A stretch of 64,000 nucleotides of DNA from Sisyra terminalis (Eukaryota > Arthropoda > Insecta > Neuroptera > Sisyridae): positions 39,633,701-39,697,700 of the forward strand of contig OY292275.1 of NCBI GenBank assembly GCA_958496175.1. Direction: 5' to 3'. The notes below the pieces were generated by a model. That model was not told the origin of the DNA and did not search any database. It saw nothing but the letters and a program-made list of their open reading frames with translations. Numbering within the stretch: the stretch's first letter is position 1; every line of letters begins with the position of its first letter. Below, piece after piece: positions 14,340-26,621 of the stretch. Position numbers and translations under genes: made by a program.

Positions 14340-15350
14340 ATCCTATTAACTATAACTTATATGTCTCACTAATAGCTGTTTTTCCCAACTAAAAATTCCT
14401 TTGGGATTACCAATATATACATGGGGCTTCATTGGGTTCTAATAAGACATACTAATAGAGCAGCCATACTTAACCTGCGGGACCCAAAATGATTATTGTC
14501 ACCAAATATTTCGACGGTGTTGTTTTCAATATATTTTACAATATTGAGTTGTTATCAGGGTAAAAAATTATCTACCTTGGGTTGTAATCGGTCGATTAGC
14601 AAGTCAGTACAAGCGGAACAGTGTCGCCAGTATAACTTCTTACGCCCACTATGCAATTTTTGACGCAAAAACTGCAGTGCTTGCATTCTGGCCAGATCTA
14701 CCGCTTTAACAAAAGGTAGGCCAATTTTGTGTTATATTTACAGTTTACCATAAATATGATGCAGATCACGTAGAGAAGGAAATATCAGAATGTAGCCCTG
14801 GGGAAAAAAAGATTGAGTGTAGCGACATGAGAGAAACGCCATTTCGGTTCCAAAGAATATCCAAATGGGGAATTCAAATTAGAAACAAAATAATTTTGGC
14901 TAGATTTTCCCAATTCGGCTTTGTATGGGACCTAAGTAAGGAACCTCGACGTGAAAATGAAAAACTATTTTCAGTTTCCTTCCAATTGGTTACCACGTGA
15001 AACTTAATTAGGATGACTTAATACAAAAAAAAAATATTAACGAAACGATTTAAGGGAGTTATTAATAAGCAAATAGAAGATAATTAATTAATGTTAACTT
15101 ATTTTTAATTTATTCTTTTCATCTCAAGGATTTCTTTAAGATCCCAGGTTAGCATGGCCTTAACGGGATCCCTTTGGGATTTCCCAATTTGAACATAAAT
15201 GTAATTGTCCAATTAGGATTTGACCTAATTAGGGTCCAACAGGTCATTGCGTTACATTCAATTTTGGGATCCTTGTAGGGACCCCAATGAGACCCACTTG
15301 AAGATTTCATTGCCGGTTGATATCGGTAGAAAATCAATTTTCTTTTCGTA
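14340..15350. other. Higher-GC patch with repeat-like character
   Basis: The base composition rises in several blocks (14440-14720, 14780-15000, 15140-15320). The last block is full of GGGATC, GGACCC and ATTGGG words in both orientations (for example TTAACGGGATCCCTTTGGGA near 15159 and CAATTTTGGGATCCTTGTAG near 15259). This suggests a decayed transposon rather than a gene. The 62-codon minus-strand frame at 15149-15337 follows from this composition and shows no family resemblance. Confidence 0.4.
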
Positions 15351-16599
15351 TACTTATCAATGTTAAGTAGTTCTTCTCATGCTGTCAGCCATCTGAAAGA
15401 TGCTTTCATCTAATATAGCTTAATATTTCCTTTTTGGTAAAATATTATTGTTTATATCAATGCCAAGTTTGAAGTATGCGTATTATGGACCCGGGCGTGC
15501 AAGCTTCTATTAAGTTTCCTTTTGACCACAGTTCTCGGAACAATTCCCTGAATTTTTAAGAAAATGTTAACATATGAAATTTAAATTAAATTATGTAATT
15601 TCTTTTTTTACATTTCACAGAATTGTCAAATATAATTTAATTAATCTTTGGGGCTATTTTATAATTAATGTTATTATTTATTAATTTTGCGTTAACATTT
15701 ATAAACTTTATTGTTGATAAAAATTATCAAAAATCAAATCTATTGTAGTTAGACAACAAGCAACCATAGGAGAGCTTACATTATTTAAGCCTATACATTT
15801 TAGTAGATTTAGGGTTATTTTGAAATTTGAAACCATTGTAAAAAATAAATATATTAAAATCTAAAATTGCCTGACCTTTAATAATAATGCAAAAATCAGC
15901 AAAGGGTATTCTTCAAAAAAAAAAATTTGCTGGGAACTACAAGCACATGCATAATTGAGCGTAGGTGAAGACAGTTGCCTTACCCTGGATATCATGAGGT
16001 TCTTGTTTTAATTCCTCATAATTCAACTAATGAAAATTCAGATCTGTATTATAAAAACTTGAAAGAATTGTTTTTGTACATTGTAGATAACTATGAAGTC
16101 CGATGACCGCTTAACTCAGAGTTACGACAGAAACCATTTATAAGACTCTCCTGGAGAAAATTATTGCCGACCCCTATGGCTGGAGATAGTCAAAACAAGA
16201 AAAGTTTGAAGAATTAATGGATTATTAGGTATCTGGCTAAATATAAAAATTATTTTTTACTTCTTCTTTATCTTATTCTGGGAAAAAATAAGCCACTTTC
16301 ATTCATTCCTATAATTCAATGATAACAAGAACAAAAGTTTTTACTCATTAGTATTTTATAAAAATGAATGAGTCTTCTTTTTTTTTGGTTAAATTGGTTA
16401 ATGCGGATAAGCTTTTAGTTATTTACGAGGTGAATCTGTCGGGGTTTCCCAAAAATTCTCAAAACGTTTTTATTTCTGTACAATATGTGAAGAGCAAGTT
16501 TTAAAGTCCTTTTTTCTGGTTTTGTGGTGACTCACCATCGAGTAAAAGTTCTTAAGTGCAGTGAACAATTGATAATATGGACGCCATTTTGAAATATTG
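15351..16599. other. AT-rich non-coding stretch
   Basis: No open frame, repeat pair or motif that I can support. It separates the repeat-like patch on the left from the GC-rich island on the right. Confidence 0.5.
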
Positions 16600-17960
16600 C
16601 GGGTGTTTAAATGTATAATTTATCACTCTATGCGGGCATAATGTAAAGAAAAAAAAATACGAACATTTTTATGTGTGTGGAGCGTTAACGAGAAGACGAA
16701 AAAAAACCGCGACGGTTAGTTTAGAATATTTAATTTATGATTATGATTTTAATAATAGGTATTATTGACACGTGTGTTGATTTAGCGGTGCCAATATCAG
16801 AAGTAATAATATAATGATTGATTCGGAGATAACATAAAAGAGACGCATAGGAGGGCTTTGAGTATCGTAATTGCGTCTTGGTGCTGAGCCCATTGGCACA
16901 GGAATGCAGAGCAGAGATTTGATTGGTCAAGAGCAACTACCACTAAGAAATCGAAGCGGCCATGGCTTGAAGAAGTGTTGAGAACTGCGCAAATTAATTG
17001 AGCTGGAATATGTTTATGATAAATAATAATTGAGGCAAATCGAGTGGTAATTTCGCGATGCTGATGGCACTCGGTTGCTGAGGATGATTGGGAGTATGTT
17101 ACGGTTATGCGGGTGCAAATGCTGTTTGGGCCTATGATCAGCATCAGCAGAATTAAGATTGGAATGATGTTGATGTCGATGAGGAGGATGGTGATGAAGA
17201 TTGGAATCGCAGCCGCGATGTTGACCACGGTGCCCCTCCCGAACGTCCATGGCTGCCCACAGTGACTCCGCGGTGTCTGGTACAACCAGTCGAGACTTGC
17301 ACTTGACGCGATTCACATCTCGTCTTTTATTGACGACGTCTTTGAGGCAACGCCAAAACGTTTTCATTAAGGATTCCATGTCTAGATATTATTCTCTATT
17401 CGACTACGTCGAAGAGTTCCTCCCTAGTGCTGAATACAGTGACGCGATTTTGTAACGACCAGTGATTGTTGGTTTTGGAAGAAATTACGTGCAGTGTGTA
17501 ATTATTGCTATTTTGGATGTGTTATTTTTGCACAAGGCAACGTACATTAATTGTGGTAATGCCTACACGGCCTAGAGCGCGGTCACAAGATATCGTAACC
17601 AGATTGAATATCATCAGTACGCGAACCTTGTGTCCCTCCATGTAGCTGCCTGCGTATCATCTTTGACGCAGTTCCAGCTCTTCAAGTACATTGTCAACGT
17701 GTACATCAGCCATAAACAGGTACTTTTTGAGACATACAACACTCTCGAGTAGTAAAACACACATATTTCATAAACAAACACACTGAAACTTTCCGCTGTA
17801 TGCTGTTGCTGCTGTAATGGCAGTCAAGAGATGTGAGACGTCATTATACGTGTGTCCAGATTCCAGCCAAACAGGTTCACCAGCAGCGCGCTCTTTGCTG
17901 CATTCGTTCTCATCTACTCTACGTATCTCTTCCACTCTTTACCAACCTCCTATAATACCA
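16600..17960. other. GC-rich island of unknown function (candidate promoter/5' exon or old insertion)
   Basis: This is the clearest break in the AT background. Around 17040-17460 and 17540-17720 the sequence is near balanced base composition and contains many CG dinucleotides. Overlapping open frames exist on both strands: minus 16797-17285 (162 codons) and 17014-17379 (121 codons, His-rich), and plus 17249-17455. On the plus strand another reading gives a DVDVDEEDGDEDW acidic run near 17170. None is family-recognisable, and the competing frames argue against simple coding. Options are a 5' untranslated exon with promoter of the BMP gene (a weak donor CAG/GTACTT lies at 17717-17725), a different non-coding RNA, or a decayed gene or transposon. 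From 17940 it grades into CA- and CATA-rich sequence. Confidence 0.45.
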
Positions 17961-18130
17961 ATAACAACAATAATGATCATATACAAATATACATACACAT
18001 TACATACGTACAAGCATGCATATACTTACAAACTCTTCATCTTACAATCTCGTTTTTTACATACATACCTCTATGGTATATACATATGCAAGCATACTAC
18101 ATACCTATCAATACTTTCTGTCTTATCGTC
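17940..18130 (+). repeat. Imprecise TACATA/CATA-rich low-complexity tract
   Basis: The strand is dominated by ATACATA-type words (ATACAAATATACATACACAT near 17981, ACATACATACCTC near 18059, TATACATATGCAAGCATAC near 18079). It looks like a degenerate simple repeat adjoining the GC-rich island. The overlapping open frames at 17817-18230 and 17852-18154 are explained by this low-complexity sequence, which lacks stop codons. Confidence 0.55.
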
Positions 18131-18305
18131 TTCACAACTAAACCATTCCATTAAATTCCCAATCAGTCTTCAGCCCCACTCACCTCACACATTATCATTT
18201 AGGCCATTTACAGTTAGATCTTGTCTCTAATCTAACGAATCTCCTATTCAACTCATTGAAATTAGTGGGCAAAAAACCAGTGTGTGTACTTATGTACACA
18301 GGTGA

Positions 18306-18320
18306 GAAGTTATACTTCTT
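18306..18320. repeat. AGTATAACTTC-type word (one of several)
   Basis: GAAGTTATACTTCTTT here is the reverse complement of AAAGAAGTATAACTTC at about 19823. Closely related words occur near 14635 (CCAGTATAACTTCTTAC) and 58833 (AAGTTATACTTCT). The core is close to a palindrome (GAAGT-TATA-ACTTC). It is probably a shared fragment of an old repeat, but the flanks do not align well enough for me to define a family. Confidence 0.4.
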
Positions 18321-18486
18321 TGGTATAGTTAAAAAGATATTTTTAATCCACTGCTGTAGCCTCTTCCGGTAGTGTCTGAACTGGCACACCAGTTATACGA
18401 TTATACGATTTGTGATTACTAGAATATGATACAATTTTAAACACACATTACTTTTAATATCAAAATACATACTAAGAAAACGTATG

Positions 18487-18675
18487 TGTTGCGGCAGACA
18501 AGAACAAAGAATGTAAAGTTTTAAATACATCCATATTAGTGGGAAAAATACAATAATTATTGGCTCAAATTTGAACTACCATGTTATTAGTTTCAACTGT
18601 CATTTCGATTTCATTCAATTGCTAATTTTAGACATTTGTCAGTTGTGTCAGTGTTGGGCTATGAATTTTTCATGG
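18487..18675 (+). repeat. Dispersed repeat family R1, copy 1
   Basis: This is about 190 bp. The copy shares, in order, a GCGGCAGACAAGAACAAAG-like start, a CTCAAATTTGAAC block, CATTTCGATTTCATTCAATT, and an ATTTGTCAGTTGTGTCAGTG end with the copies at 19195-19375 and 57432-57617. The collinear blocks over the full length show common descent rather than chance. No open frame or tRNA-like boxes are evident, so I cannot say whether it is a SINE or a MITE. Confidence 0.7.
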
Positions 18676-19020
18676 AATGTAAGTGATTTTCAAATAAAAG
18701 ATTAAATTGACTATTTATGCATTGATACTATATGCTTACACATTTGGTTACTTATACAAAATGTATGTTACATATTATATGAATTAACCGTTTCACCGAA
18801 TTAACAAAATGGGTCAAATGTTCGAAATATGCTTATCGAAAACATTTACCATATAGAAGTAGCTTATTGCCAATAAATATCATGTATAGGTATGTATAAA
18901 CCATCCTTAATAGCACCGTCCTAAAATAAAAATTATATTAATACAATAGGAATTGTATATTTTATTAACCCATTTATATCTATGAATTGAAACTGATTTT
19001 TAATTCTAATATAGGAAAAA

Positions 19021-19072
19021 TATAATGTATTACAATGTATCAATTGTATAATGTATTACAATGTATCAATTG
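19021..19072. repeat. Exact 26-bp tandem duplication
   Basis: The 26-mer beginning TATAATGTATTACAATGTAT and ending CAATTG occurs twice head to tail without a mismatch. The identity implies a recent duplication or slippage event. Confidence 0.95.
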
Positions 19073-19194
19073 ACTTTTATTACATTGTTTTAAGTATTAC
19101 ACTGAATAATTTCAGAAAAATATCTTTCTTTTAAATGCATTTTAATTCTCATTCTAATAATAATTGGTAAACGTAAGTTATATATATTCATATA

Positions 19195-19375
19195 TTTCGG
19201 CAAAGGTAGATAAATATTGTAAACACATACGTGTGAGTGAAATCAACCATTGTTTCAAATTTGAGCTCAATGATTGTCTCTATAGTTTCAACAGTCATTT
19301 TGATTTCATTCAATTGCTAATTTTTACCATTTATCAGTTATGTCAGTATTGGGCGGTGAATATTTTACGGGAAAT
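19195..19375 (+). repeat. Dispersed repeat family R1, copy 2
   Basis: Same orientation as copy 1 and about 700 bp downstream. Shared blocks include TCAAATTTGAGCTCAATG, CATTTTGATTTCATTCAATT directly followed by GCTAATTTT, and TTTATCAGTTATGTCAGTAT. The 81-codon plus-strand frame at 19164-19409 runs through this repeat and is not a gene. Confidence 0.7.
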
Positions 19376-19409
19376 TACTAGATATGTATTAATATGGATA
19401 TTGTTTTAA

Positions 19410-21125
19410 CAGTAAATTTCGAAAATATTTATTTCAACGATCTTCTCCATGTTCTAAAGGTTCTAATCGTTCTAAAGAAGAAATACATACACTGTCAAGT
19501 GTATATGACAGTATATCTATTTCTTGACTGTTTGCTAGCTATAACTTCATATCTGATTCGGGATTGTTCGTGATGCTTGTCCCTTCCTCACTTTCCGGTA
19601 ACATATAAACGAAAAACATGCGAATACTGGCTTAACTTGATCGATGCGATAGTGTGTTTTAGTTGTCTTACTACTATGCATATCGCTCCCAAAAATCAGT
19701 CGGATTTCGTCTGCCTGAATCGTTCTTTCTAGCTAATCGTTTGCGAGCAATTTCATACTGTTACTTTTAAGCGTATTTTTTTAACAATTCACTGTCATTA
19801 ATTTTTTTTTTAAAACGCCGGTAAAGAAGTATAACTTCAATAATTAAAAATTCATTGGACAAAAGCATAAAACCTCGTCTCCTTGTTTTTAGAAATCTTC
19901 CAAAAGCGTTAGATACCCCATAAAATTTAAATGTTATCGAAACAGTTACAAAACTGATCGTTTGGTAATAGACAACTTGAGAGAGTGAGACAAGAGAAAA
20001 TGTCATTTATCAGATTGCAGATTATACAAAAAAAAAACGGAGAAGTACTAAACAGTTAGGTGTTATTTATTAGGCAAAACCGGCAAAATACTAAAAATTA
20101 AGCTTACGTCAAAGAATTGAAAACTCGACTTCTCACTCAATGTGTATCGAGAAATTATCTAAATCCTTCAGCTCGTTTTGTACCGTTTCAAATCCAACTA
20201 ACTGTAGCAATTGCACTTGGCAAGTTTTACGAATACGAACGAATATAATTACCAAGATTTATTTGCATATCAATAAACTGTTATGTTCCATATAATTCTG
20301 TACTTTTAAACTCGAATGCATTCATTTTAACTTTTCAACATCAGCAATTAAAAACGCGAATATTTCACTCGAGCGAAATAAATAAAATCGTCTTGAACAT
20401 TTTTTCCTCAATTAAAAGGAAACTATTCAAGAAACTTCTAGAAATATTCATTTAGCAGAAAAGAATTTTTTGACGTTAAATTCTATATTTTTCATGTTTA
20501 TAAGTTAATAAAGAAAATGGGATACAACAGTATTTTTGCTTCTGATGTGGAATTATTGAAAATAATGTTTAAATTCCTGCTGTCAATTTATTTCTTGTAA
20601 TTTAAATTTTATAGAGAGAAATTTCACGCATAATAAATAGAAATTTAATGTGCCTAAATTTTTAGTATTTTAAATATTGTAATTAATTGTTAGTTACAGT
20701 CTTTAAACGTTTAGTTTCTGTTTTCAATTTGAGGACAAGTGCAGTTAATGAATTATAATGAATTAAGTGCAGCAAAAATTGCATCTCATTAAAGCTGTAA
20801 AAGCTTTTTCCAAACTTGTATATGATTTTTAAGACGGCAAAACCTTTAGGTGAAACGAGGAGGTCAAAAACCACCTAGATCATTTTCTTGTCATTAAAGA
20901 ACAAAAATTTTATGAGCATGAATTTATGCTATTGCCAAAAAGACGAAGATATTGGACTAAAATGGACTTAACTTACGCATACACTATAAGGCAATTGCCT
21001 TTCATTTTCCCAAAAATAAAAAAACGAACATACTTTCCGAACAACTTAATATAAAAAGTAAAAAAAAAACTCAAAAATTTGGTTCAAGACTTTTAAAATT
21101 GAAAATTAAGCTCTGTGTCTAAGTA
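19410..21125. other. Non-coding stretch, mostly AT-rich
   Basis: Moderately mixed composition at 19480-19780, then AT-rich. I see no conserved open frame. The minus-strand frames at 19767-20006 and 20683-20874 lack any motif. Confidence 0.5.
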
Positions 21126-21282
21126 CAATGTTTTCCAACGTGTGGTACGTGAAACCCCAAGAGGTATAAGAGAAAAGTTTGAAAGTTTGGGGGAGATATT
21201 TCTTTTTTCTTAAAACATAGTAGTCAACACCTTAATAATTATACATGGGATACTAATATTTTGAAAAGTTAGGGAAACATTA
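21126..21282. mobile_element. Short hAT-type MITE
   Basis: This is a 157-bp element with imperfect terminal inverted repeats: CAATGTTTTCCAAC at the left and GTTAGGGAAACATTA at the right (reverse complement TAATGTTTCCCTAAC). These resemble the CAGTGTTTCCCAAC ends of many insect hAT elements, and the GTGAAACCCCAAGAGGTATA block just inside the left end is also typical. The 8-bp flanks TCTAAGTA (21118-21125) and TCTTAGGG (21283-21290) match at 5 of 8 positions, as an eroded hAT target-site duplication would. There is no coding sequence. Confidence 0.65.
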
Positions 21283-21290
21283 TCTTAGGG

Positions 21291-24200
21291 GATATTACTA
21301 TAAAAATATGTGTAGGTACTGCTTATATGGAATGAAATAACACCTGATGAGCTAGTCGCATTGGTCAATTCTTATAGATAGTACACATTTGAATTCAGTA
21401 TTCATATAAAAAGGGTAGGTATATAACTCACAAGTTATGCATCAGATTTACACTGATCAAATGTCCCTACCTTTTCACTTTCGCTGTAAAATTTCTTATT
21501 TTGATGTAATTGAATTATACAAAAAATGTAGTGCTTTCAACATCGGAAAACTTGCATTTACAGAAATCGTAACATCGGAAAACTGCGTTAGTTGTAATGA
21601 TTTATTTTTATCTTTTGAAGTTATTTTCTAACTACTGAATCATTAATAACTCAGAATTCCAAAGGATGTCGTTATATTTTGTTGTATATTTGAATTTCTT
21701 TTAGGAAGGATATGAAGCTGTTTATGCCATGGGAGGAATTTAGCCAGGATGCTATAGAACTAGAAAAGTTCTTAAAGGTTCTTTATAGGGAGTAGGTCCT
21801 ACACTGAAGCAAAATGTTCTGGTTTATAAAAACATTCTGATTTATTTTGTTAAAAGTAATATTCAAGTGAATTTCTTTACACTCTATGTGGAAAAACGAG
21901 CTTATTTTGGAATTATTTGTAAGGTACGATTTATTTAAAAATTAATATTATGTAAGTAACAGTTATATATAGTATCAACCATTTTATATTTGATTTACTG
22001 TGGGTATTATTACATTTTTGTTATTAATTATTACATATTTGCCAATGTATTTACATGTTTCAAATTTTTGTTCATATTGAAGTAAATATAATAACCACAT
22101 AAAAGGACAGAATTTAGAAGAACAAAATTCAAGTGGAATCAGATCTAGAAAACAAATGAATGAAAGTTTTAATTGGGGAATGTATTATTTAGAAATTTTG
22201 GTTTTCATTTTATCGGGGACTAGATAACGAGCACTCCGAATCATTAAAAATTTACTTGATCAGTTTTTGGTGTATAATAATAATACTTTTTAAAAAATAT
22301 ATGGTCATTGATACTTTCCTATTAAGGATTACTTAAAATAATAGAACTCTAATATAAGTATTCCTCTCATAAGAGGAAGTATTTCCAGTTCGGGAATATG
22401 AATTATTATTTTGAATAACTTTGTACACTAGAAGTAAAACTTTTTTTTTAATTTTTTTACATGTTATTGTAAAAAATGTTTCGAACTTATGGTTTTACTT
22501 TGTTGCAATATTTAATTTAGTAAAGTTTACATTTGTGGAAGTATTTAAACAAAGGTCATTAAAATTTGTAACAAGACAATTTGTAGAAACTATTTACCTT
22601 AAAAAAATGCATAATTACAAAGTAAATTCAGTATTTCCATAATTTGAAACTTATTTTATATTTGTTTTAATAAACTTTTAATTTGTATACCCACAAAAAT
22701 CAAATAATAAGTTATACTAAAGTCTCGTTCATGTCTGAACCATCTCATAATTAAACAGTTTTTAAAACACACAGAACCCAAACTTTCAATATTTATTTAA
22801 TTCTCAAGTAACAGTAAATGTTGCGTATCATTAAATTTTATTTACAAAACAATTGAAAAACCTTTTCAAATTACTTTTGGAAACATTGACGAAACTTTTT
22901 CTTACCTCACCGTCTTAAAAAGCAGGTGCCGAGATAAGAATTTATGTTTCGGTGTCATCTACATACCATTCTGATTGTTGGTTATAGAGATACAGTATTT
23001 CTAATATTTATTTTCATATTCAAATAATTATAAACTATTAAAAAATACCAACCCTAAAAGAATAAATCAAAAATTTCTAGCTACAGGCACGTAAGTGGAG
23101 GTACAAACCGGGAATTTTGAGGCTTAAAAAGAGTATATAAAAGGACATTTTTTTTATAATAGTCCTAAATAAATACCGGGTACAATGGCTAAGCTTTTCA
23201 ATAGAGTCTTAAAACTAAAACAAACCCCTCTTGTGTTACAACGTTTTATACGGAGGGTGTTAACGTGGGAAATCCACCGGAAGTTCCCTGCTATTAAAGC
23301 CATAGAGAAACTTACCGTGCAATAAGACGGTGTTTGTTAATGAATTTGCCAAATTAATTTCAAAGAACACTCTTATTGGAGGATAAAACCAAAAGAATTT
23401 AAACTTGAATTACTTGGCCTTCGTTTCATCAAAAAGCGATGAATAAGGAATGAATATCAAAATTATTGTAATTGTTTGATTATTTCGTCAACTTGTTCTT
23501 GAACATTAAACTTTTATTAGATGTATCTCATATATATAATGTATACATGTACAGTGTTCACCTATCTTAAAAACACGAATATTATATTTTTTTAGGTTGT
23601 ACAAATTAACATAACGCGATTTTCCCGAAAATATTGGAAAAGGCTGATATTCGAATATGATAATGAGGTAGCATTCAACACTTTGGAATGTCAACTTTTT
23701 ATTAATATTTAAAATACGCATAAGTTTATAAATTATTATGATTTGTGAAAATTAGTTTTATCTGAAATTTATTATTGATGATGTATAAAGAAATCATACT
23801 TTAATGACTCATATCCTTAAAAGAAAATGTAGTAATGCATAACTGCAATATGAAGTGCATTAGGAATGCAGAATCGTAAACCTTTTGACTGCAAATTGCA
23901 TTTAATAATTCAAAAAAAAAGAAACAATATTTTCTTAATAAAATATAACCAAAAAAGTTGAATTTTTCTTCTGTTCAAAATATCACCTACCAATCATAAT
24001 AGAATATCTTTATACAAACCAATGTTTATTTATAGCAGCAATTATATGAGTAATTATCAAAATTATTTATTGAAGCAATTATGTAAAAATGTTACCTTTA
24101 TTAACTTTAATGAAATTATTATTTTCAAATATAAAATCATAAAAGACTGTTGGAGTGGCGGATGTAATAAATATTTTATTTATTAATATCTGGTTTCTTT

Positions 24201-25815
24201 TGCACCTAAATATAGCTTGCAAATAACTTTCAAATTCCGTTCTTCATAAAAATAAAAACTAAACAGTGTAGGTCAGGGATTTTATCATTATAGCTGAATA
24301 TCATTTTACATTTCGATAGTCAAAAGCTAATCAGACGGGATTATTTAAGTAGGTAAAGGTAATTTGGATAACTGATACCATAAAACTTTTTTTTTGTTGG
24401 TTGCCAAAAAAATACAAAAAGCCAATGTGTAGAAATGAATATACGTAGTTTTGGTGCAAGTATATGCTATTAACTAATAAGAGATTCGGTATATCTATAA
24501 AAAAAATGTGTTTTGTAAAATGTAAACTGTTCTGTATCTCTATATTTATGGATGGGTTTTGTTTGTAGGTGGTTTATACTTCAAAAATACAATTGGATTA
24601 GATATAACTATAGTGGTTTTTAAACTTTTTGATTCATCTAACAAAAGTATTTATTGTTTTTCAGTTGATTTTTCTTTTTTGTATGAAGTTATCTACTTAT
24701 AGACAAAGTTTATTAAAGCGTAGTTTCCACAGGTTAAAATAATGTATTATTAACGTGTAGTTATATTGTTGTATATACGTACTTTTCAAAATGGGAGCGT
24801 GTTTTTAATGGATTCTTACAGAATAGGGTTACTATTAGGGTAATGCTATGAAATATCGAATTTTAAGTGAATATATAAAACTGTATATTTTTTTTCAAAA
24901 GCTGTTTATTAAATCAAAATATGCAAAAATTCACTTCAATGCACTTTTCCTTATGAGAATAAAACCTAGATGCTGCCTTACAAAAGTTGTGATCTTTAGA
25001 ATCAATAGTCTCTGATATCGAATATTTCAAATTGTCTTCAACCATCCTAATGGTTTTGTGTAAATGTTTAAAAAAATGACTTTCATTGTTTTGAAATATT
25101 CAGCTTATTCATTGAACTTTCGCCAATCTGTTGTAATTTTTTTAAACATTTATTGATAAAAAAAATATAAAAAAATGTGCATATGGTCTATTCTAGGTAG
25201 CACCATAAATATAATTTATTCCGAAAATATATAACTATTATGTAAAACTTTATTAACCCAAAAAACTGTTGATTTTTGGTTTTTAATATTTTCGGCCTTT
25301 GTTTTATAAACATTGTTAGTTCTCATTGATTTTCAGTGACGATAAAATAAGAAATTAGACAATTAGACTTATAATTTTTTGAATAGTATTTTTATGAAAA
25401 AATCTTATGAAGTTAATCTCAAAGGACTAAAATTGGGATAATACTTTACAAATGCTTCTCAAAGTTTGAATTATTACCAATTTGAAATTGGTTTTTAATG
25501 AGATTACCTAACTTTCTAAAGTTGCTGAACCAAAAATAAATGAATTTTTGGCATTTCAAAATCAGAATAATTTATTGGGAAGGGAAACTGTGGTTACTGT
25601 AGCCTAAAGTTCTATTTATACTTTTGATTAAACAGCGATGCAATAGAAATATACTTTACGAAATCAGCATGCAAAATTAAAGCCCAAGAAAGTTGGTTCA
25701 TTGCAACTAGATCAGGAGCACGAGAAATCAGTTAGTAAAAAAGCAATTTAATTTTAATGCACTTTGATTCTAGTTACTATCCTATTTTTTAGTTAAATTC
25801 AACTGCTTGACTAAC
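21291..25815. other. AT-rich stretch without a recognisable gene
   Basis: No gene can be supported. A 46-codon basic open frame at 23185-23325 (MAKLFNRVLKLKQ...) stands out from AT-rich noise because it uses more balanced codons and lies in a GC-richer patch (23090-23400), but I recognise no family and it has no clear splice or promoter context. A 7-bp-arm hairpin TTCCTCT-CATA-AGAGGAA lies near 22360. Other frames at 21437-21631, 22421-22642 and 23506-23721 are composition artefacts. Confidence 0.5.
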
Positions 25816-25892
25816 TATCTTTTTTTGTTTTAATTTACCGTTGCTTTATAACTGCCAAGGTTTTTACCGACTCTAGGGTTAGTAAAAACTAA
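25816..25892 (-). repeat. Fragment of the tRNA-derived SINE body
   Basis: TTTGTTTTAATTTACCGTTG, then CTTTATAACTGCCAAGG and TTTTTACCGACTCTAGGGTT, align without large gaps to the tail half of the SINE at 43345-43520 (TTATTGTTATTTATCGTCGC, CTTTATAACTACTACGG, TCTTTAGCGATTCTTGTGTT). The tRNA-like head is missing here, so this is a truncated or heavily eroded copy. Confidence 0.6.
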
Positions 25893-26574
25893 AAGTTAAA
25901 AAATATTGAACATTGATTATTAATATGATTTTAACAATAAGTGGAAACCTTATTCTAATGTTTCAATTTTTTTCCAATAAATTTTAGTATACTACTGTTA
26001 AATAAATTTCATCAAGTGAATCATATTTTCGTAGCGGTATTGTTATATTAGGTTCTAAATTTGATAATTCTCTTTAAAGTTGAGATAATTTTTTAATAAA
26101 AGTTTGCTTAATTAGTAATCAAAAAATTCAAAGGATTTCATGAAAGATCTCTGAAGCTTAATGATTATAAAGATTTTGAATATTATTGAAATACCAAATG
26201 CAATGGCTGTGTTGAAAGAATTTATGTATTTCACCGTATTTACAGATTCTATAGGTATTATTTACAACAATAAGACGTTGTGTAGATACTTGTGTAACCA
26301 TGCTTAAATAATTTTTACCGTAAAACGAAAAAATCGAAATTCTCTTATTAAAACAAGAAAGAAAAACATAAAATTAATTGCAACGACAAGCATTCTTCTC
26401 GTAAATTACTCATCTTTTTAACATGTAATAACGTACCGCCTTGTTATATTCATCATTTTTTCTCTCTAAATTCTCTCTAACTATTTAAAAAGTCGTCTAT
26501 CTTATAAATTCAAGGATTATTTAAGGCGTAGGTAATAATTTACCTTGATATTAACGTTCATGAGCTCGTGCGAG

Positions 26575-26621
<47 letters not shown>

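Noticed and set aside
16797..17285. 162-codon minus-strand open frame in the GC island, partly hydrophobic
   Set aside because: It overlaps another long minus frame and several plus frames in the same block, has no recognisable domain, and ends in AT-rich sequence. I report the island but not a protein gene.
17014..17379. 121-codon His-rich minus-strand frame
   Set aside because: The His run comes from CAT/CAC-rich repeat wording, and the opposite strand gives an equally striking acidic run, so neither is convincing as a protein.
26579..26617. TA run as a functional cruciform or origin
   Set aside because: It is a plain dinucleotide microsatellite with nothing around it to support such a role.
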